From Rhynchopus sp. YZ270_cl-10 (lineage: Eukaryota; Euglenozoa; Diplonemea; Diplonemida; Diplonemidae): a stretch of DNA of 64,000 nucleotides. The first letter of the stretch is position 1, and every line of letters starts with the position of its first letter. The position numbers and the translations under genes are program-made. The stretch is taken from the NCBI GenBank assembly GCA_964035575.1, contig OZ037894.1:310001-374000 (forward strand), read 5' to 3'. Shown one piece after another: positions 62,201 to 64,000 of this stretch. Below the pieces are notes generated by a model. The model was not told the DNA's origin. It did no database searches and saw only the letters and a program-made list of their open reading frames with translations.

Positions 62201-64000
62201 AGATCAAGGCCGCAAGGAAGCGCTACAAAGGCCGCCAGGTTGAGGCTTCGGAACGTCTGTCCTCCTCCAAGGAGGCGCTTGAGCGGGCAGGCCAGAAGGA
62301 GACTGCGTTGACCGAGGCATTCGAGTCGAAGCACATTCAGATTGAGCGTCTCAACAAAAAGCTGTCCTCTTTGGAGCAGCAGCTTCCGGAGCTGGAGGTG
62401 GCGAAGAAGGCGGCGGTGTCTGCGCGCAACTTTAAGGAGGCGCAGGCAAAACAGGTTGAGATCAAAGCGCTTGAAAGCGACACTGAAGCGGCCAAGGTCG
62501 AGCTTCAGGACACCAAGGTACGTCTTGAGGAGATTACCCGCGAGAAGCAGACACTTGCCGCTACGTTGGTGCGTTCTAAGGCATCGCACGAGGCGTTTGT
62601 GGCAGAGGCTGCACAGAGGAAGGCGGAGCTGCTCATCTTTGACCTGATAGCGACGGAGGATGCCATGCGTGGTGACCTCCCAGCAAACGAGCACGACCTT
62701 AAACAGAGCGAGCTCAACCTCGCTCGGTTGGAGCTCAAAACGGTTGAACCGCAGCTCAAATCGCGTATTGATGAGGTGCGTGATCGCATCAAAACAGACT
62801 GGGATAAGCTCATTGGCGTTCAGGTTTCCCCCAAACCCGACATCCAAATGGAACTCAGCGATTCAGGGTCCGCCCCTCCCCCGGTTCTCAGCGAGGCTGC
62901 CGCCCCGGCTGCAGCTGTTGTGGAGGAGAAGAAATCGGTGGACCCAGCGGAAGCACGCAAACGCATCAAGGTGATTGACGCTGAGGTAGCTGCCCTTGAG
63001 GAGGCGATTGACACCTACATGGAGGAGGAGGCCTTTGACAAATGCGACGAAGCGCAGGAGAGCATTGACGCCTTGAGAGAAGAGAAGCAGGAGCTTGAGA
63101 AGGTGGTAGGCTTCGGGGCAGAAGAGACAGTGGAGACAGTAGAGGAAAAAGAGGAGAAAGACACAGCGTCATCACCATCACCCAAATCTGTGGAGAAGGG
63201 CAGCAGCAAGGGGTCGGAAGGGCTTTTTGAGACAGCAGCGACAGCAGAACCTCCAGTAGTGGAAACAGTGCAAGAAGTGGAGGCCATCCCCGCACCCACA
63301 GCAAGCCCAGAGCCGGCGGCAGCAGGTGAGGACCTCCTGCGCATCCCCTCCTACGGGGGGTCGTCTCCAGTCGCGGAAGAGGAGACCTCTGATGTGCAAA
63401 TGATGGGTCTCTCAGGTGGTGACGACATGATGGGGCTGATGGACCTGCCCTCCAGCCCGCAGCTCGGAGGGGCGGAGGAGGAGGAGGAGAAGAAGGAGGA
63501 GGAGGAGGTGGCAGGCGAGCCAGCAGCGGTGAGCACGTCTGCGTTCAGCTTTGCGTCGGGTGGGAGTAAGGTGGAGGAGGTATGTTGTGTGGACCTTTTT
63601 TTGCGCTATGCATTGTGAGAAGGGTAAATTTGTTGTAATTATGAGAAAGACTAAAATGGCTTCCTAAAAAAAATGGCTGGTGGTCAATAACGAAAAGTAG
63701 GTTAGTGAGGAAAATTAGGGTGGCAAAAAATGTTTGTTCAGTTTTTTTTTTATTCTGGTATTCGCTTGACCCTGCAAAAGAAAGAAACACCTACCACATC
63801 CCTCCCTCACTAAGCGTTGCTAGCTCTCTATGTGAGGCTTAGGATCATCATATAAACTTTTCTTTTTTTTTTTTTGTTTCCAGGATGCCTGGATAAAACT
63901 CCATCTTTCGATTGAAAATTATATCTTAATCTCTTTTGTTTCCTTTCCAGGATGCGCAGCCTACGTCTGGTGCCGGTGCGTTCAGCTTTGCCAGTGCGCC
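59284..64000 (+). CDS. coiled-coil protein with AFSF motifs, partial at window end
   Basis: Proposed exons: 59284-59327, 59560-59821, 60262-60455, 60765-63579 and 63951 to the window end. More than 1120 residues lie in the window. The 44-base first exon (MMKNIFSQKKGKGA) is a proposal resting on a GTATGG donor and matching phase. Otherwise the ATG at 59606 would be used. AFSF-type motifs recur at APAFSFVG, HSAFAFTS, LGAFSFASD, SAFSFASGG and GAFSFASA, flanking a glutamate run and a central coiled coil of about 550 residues (KEHDRNM-like heptads to DRIKTDWDKL). Within and after the coil, short helical pairs such as ARNFKEAQAKQVEIKALE and AFDKCDEAQESIDALREE resemble UVR-type motifs. The C-terminal part is acidic and probably disordered. 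FxF motifs recall nucleoporins, but they are too sparse to say so. A cytoskeletal or scaffold role is plausible. I do not recognise the family. Confidence 0.72.
59490..59549. repeat. 9-bp tandem array, unit AACACTATC
   Basis: About 6-7 units immediately before the proposed 3' splice site GAACAG at 59559, inside intron 1 of the coiled-coil gene. An E fragment (59434-59470) precedes it. Confidence 0.85.
59937..60140. repeat. 13-bp pyrimidine array, unit CCCTCTTTTGTTT
   Basis: About 15 units within intron 2 of the coiled-coil gene. Almost pure pyrimidine on the coding strand, it amounts to a 200-base polypyrimidine tract about 120 bases before the acceptor. Confidence 0.95.
60456..60764 (+). 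other. intron 3 of the coiled-coil gene with modules B and F
   Basis: 309 bases, GTATGC to CATCAG. Module B (60496-60540) is followed by a hairpin half joined to module F (60645-60690: GTGCACGAGAGG, then TTTGTATTTCAAGCC). Confidence 0.75.
63580..63950 (+). other. intron 4 of the coiled-coil gene with hairpin and module G
   Basis: 371 bases, GTATGT to TTCCAG. A class A1 hairpin with an enlarged loop (63809-63850: CTAAGC ... GCTTAGGATCATC) is followed by module G (63889-63935), with TTTCCAG on both sides of module G. The acceptor at 63950 is preferred because using the one before module G would add that repeat to the protein. Alternative use is possible. Confidence 0.72.

Noticed and set aside
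1-64000. Spliced-leader RNA, rRNA or snRNA gene
   Set aside because: I looked for conserved cores and donor-containing small RNA genes on both strands and saw none that stand up.

Overview
This is nuclear DNA of a protist-like eukaryote. Coding regions are GC-rich. They are separated by AT-rich stretches full of T and A homopolymers, short tandem arrays and small repeats. Four genes are split by spliceosomal introns, and all 14 modelled introns begin GTATG and end CAG. Every gene I can support lies on the + strand. Most start codons follow a pyrimidine tract and an AG, and one secreted-protein gene is present in nine practically identical tandem copies. Same-strand gene order, tandem identical genes and pyrimidine/AG leaders together suggest a euglenozoan-type genome, possibly a diplonemid. 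That placement is inference: I found no spliced-leader RNA, rRNA or tRNA gene to prove it.

Layout. 1-9670: two paralogous genes with an N-terminal cold-shock-like segment (1748-3586 and 5356-7971). 9671-18938: no genes; four small transposon-like elements with inverted termini and target duplications, plus many short dispersed repeats. 18939-26591: a small membrane protein, a mitochondrial BPHL-type hydrolase, and a four-exon FHA-AAA ATPase of the kind best known from plants. 28255-40255: nine head-to-tail copies of a 264-residue secreted cysteine-rich protein, period 1337 bp. 40490-42626: three-exon 2-isopropylmalate synthase with a probable mitochondrial presequence. 42627-51970: gene-free and dense in nested non-autonomous DNA transposons. 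52001-57273: an acidic-tailed nuclear-type protein (possibly RPC7-like) and the six-exon HOPS subunit VPS41. 57274-64000: a 7-bp satellite, then a coiled-coil protein with AFSF motifs that runs off the window.

The most interesting signal is a set of short dispersed modules. The best defined is a hairpin with a CGAGAG loop and a two-base bulge. It occurs in about 28 places in two stem versions that keep the pairing although the paired bases differ. All copies lie on the strand of the genes, and several sit 35-100 nt before 3' splice sites. At least seven other short modules behave similarly, and 12 of the 14 introns contain a recognisable module or array. This points to a system acting, or spreading, at the RNA level: introner-like units, processing signals or mobile small RNAs.

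The genes do not form one pathway. They cover leucine synthesis (IPMS), vacuole/lysosome tethering (VPS41), membrane or organelle AAA function, a mitochondrial hydrolase and a secreted cysteine-rich product made from many gene copies.
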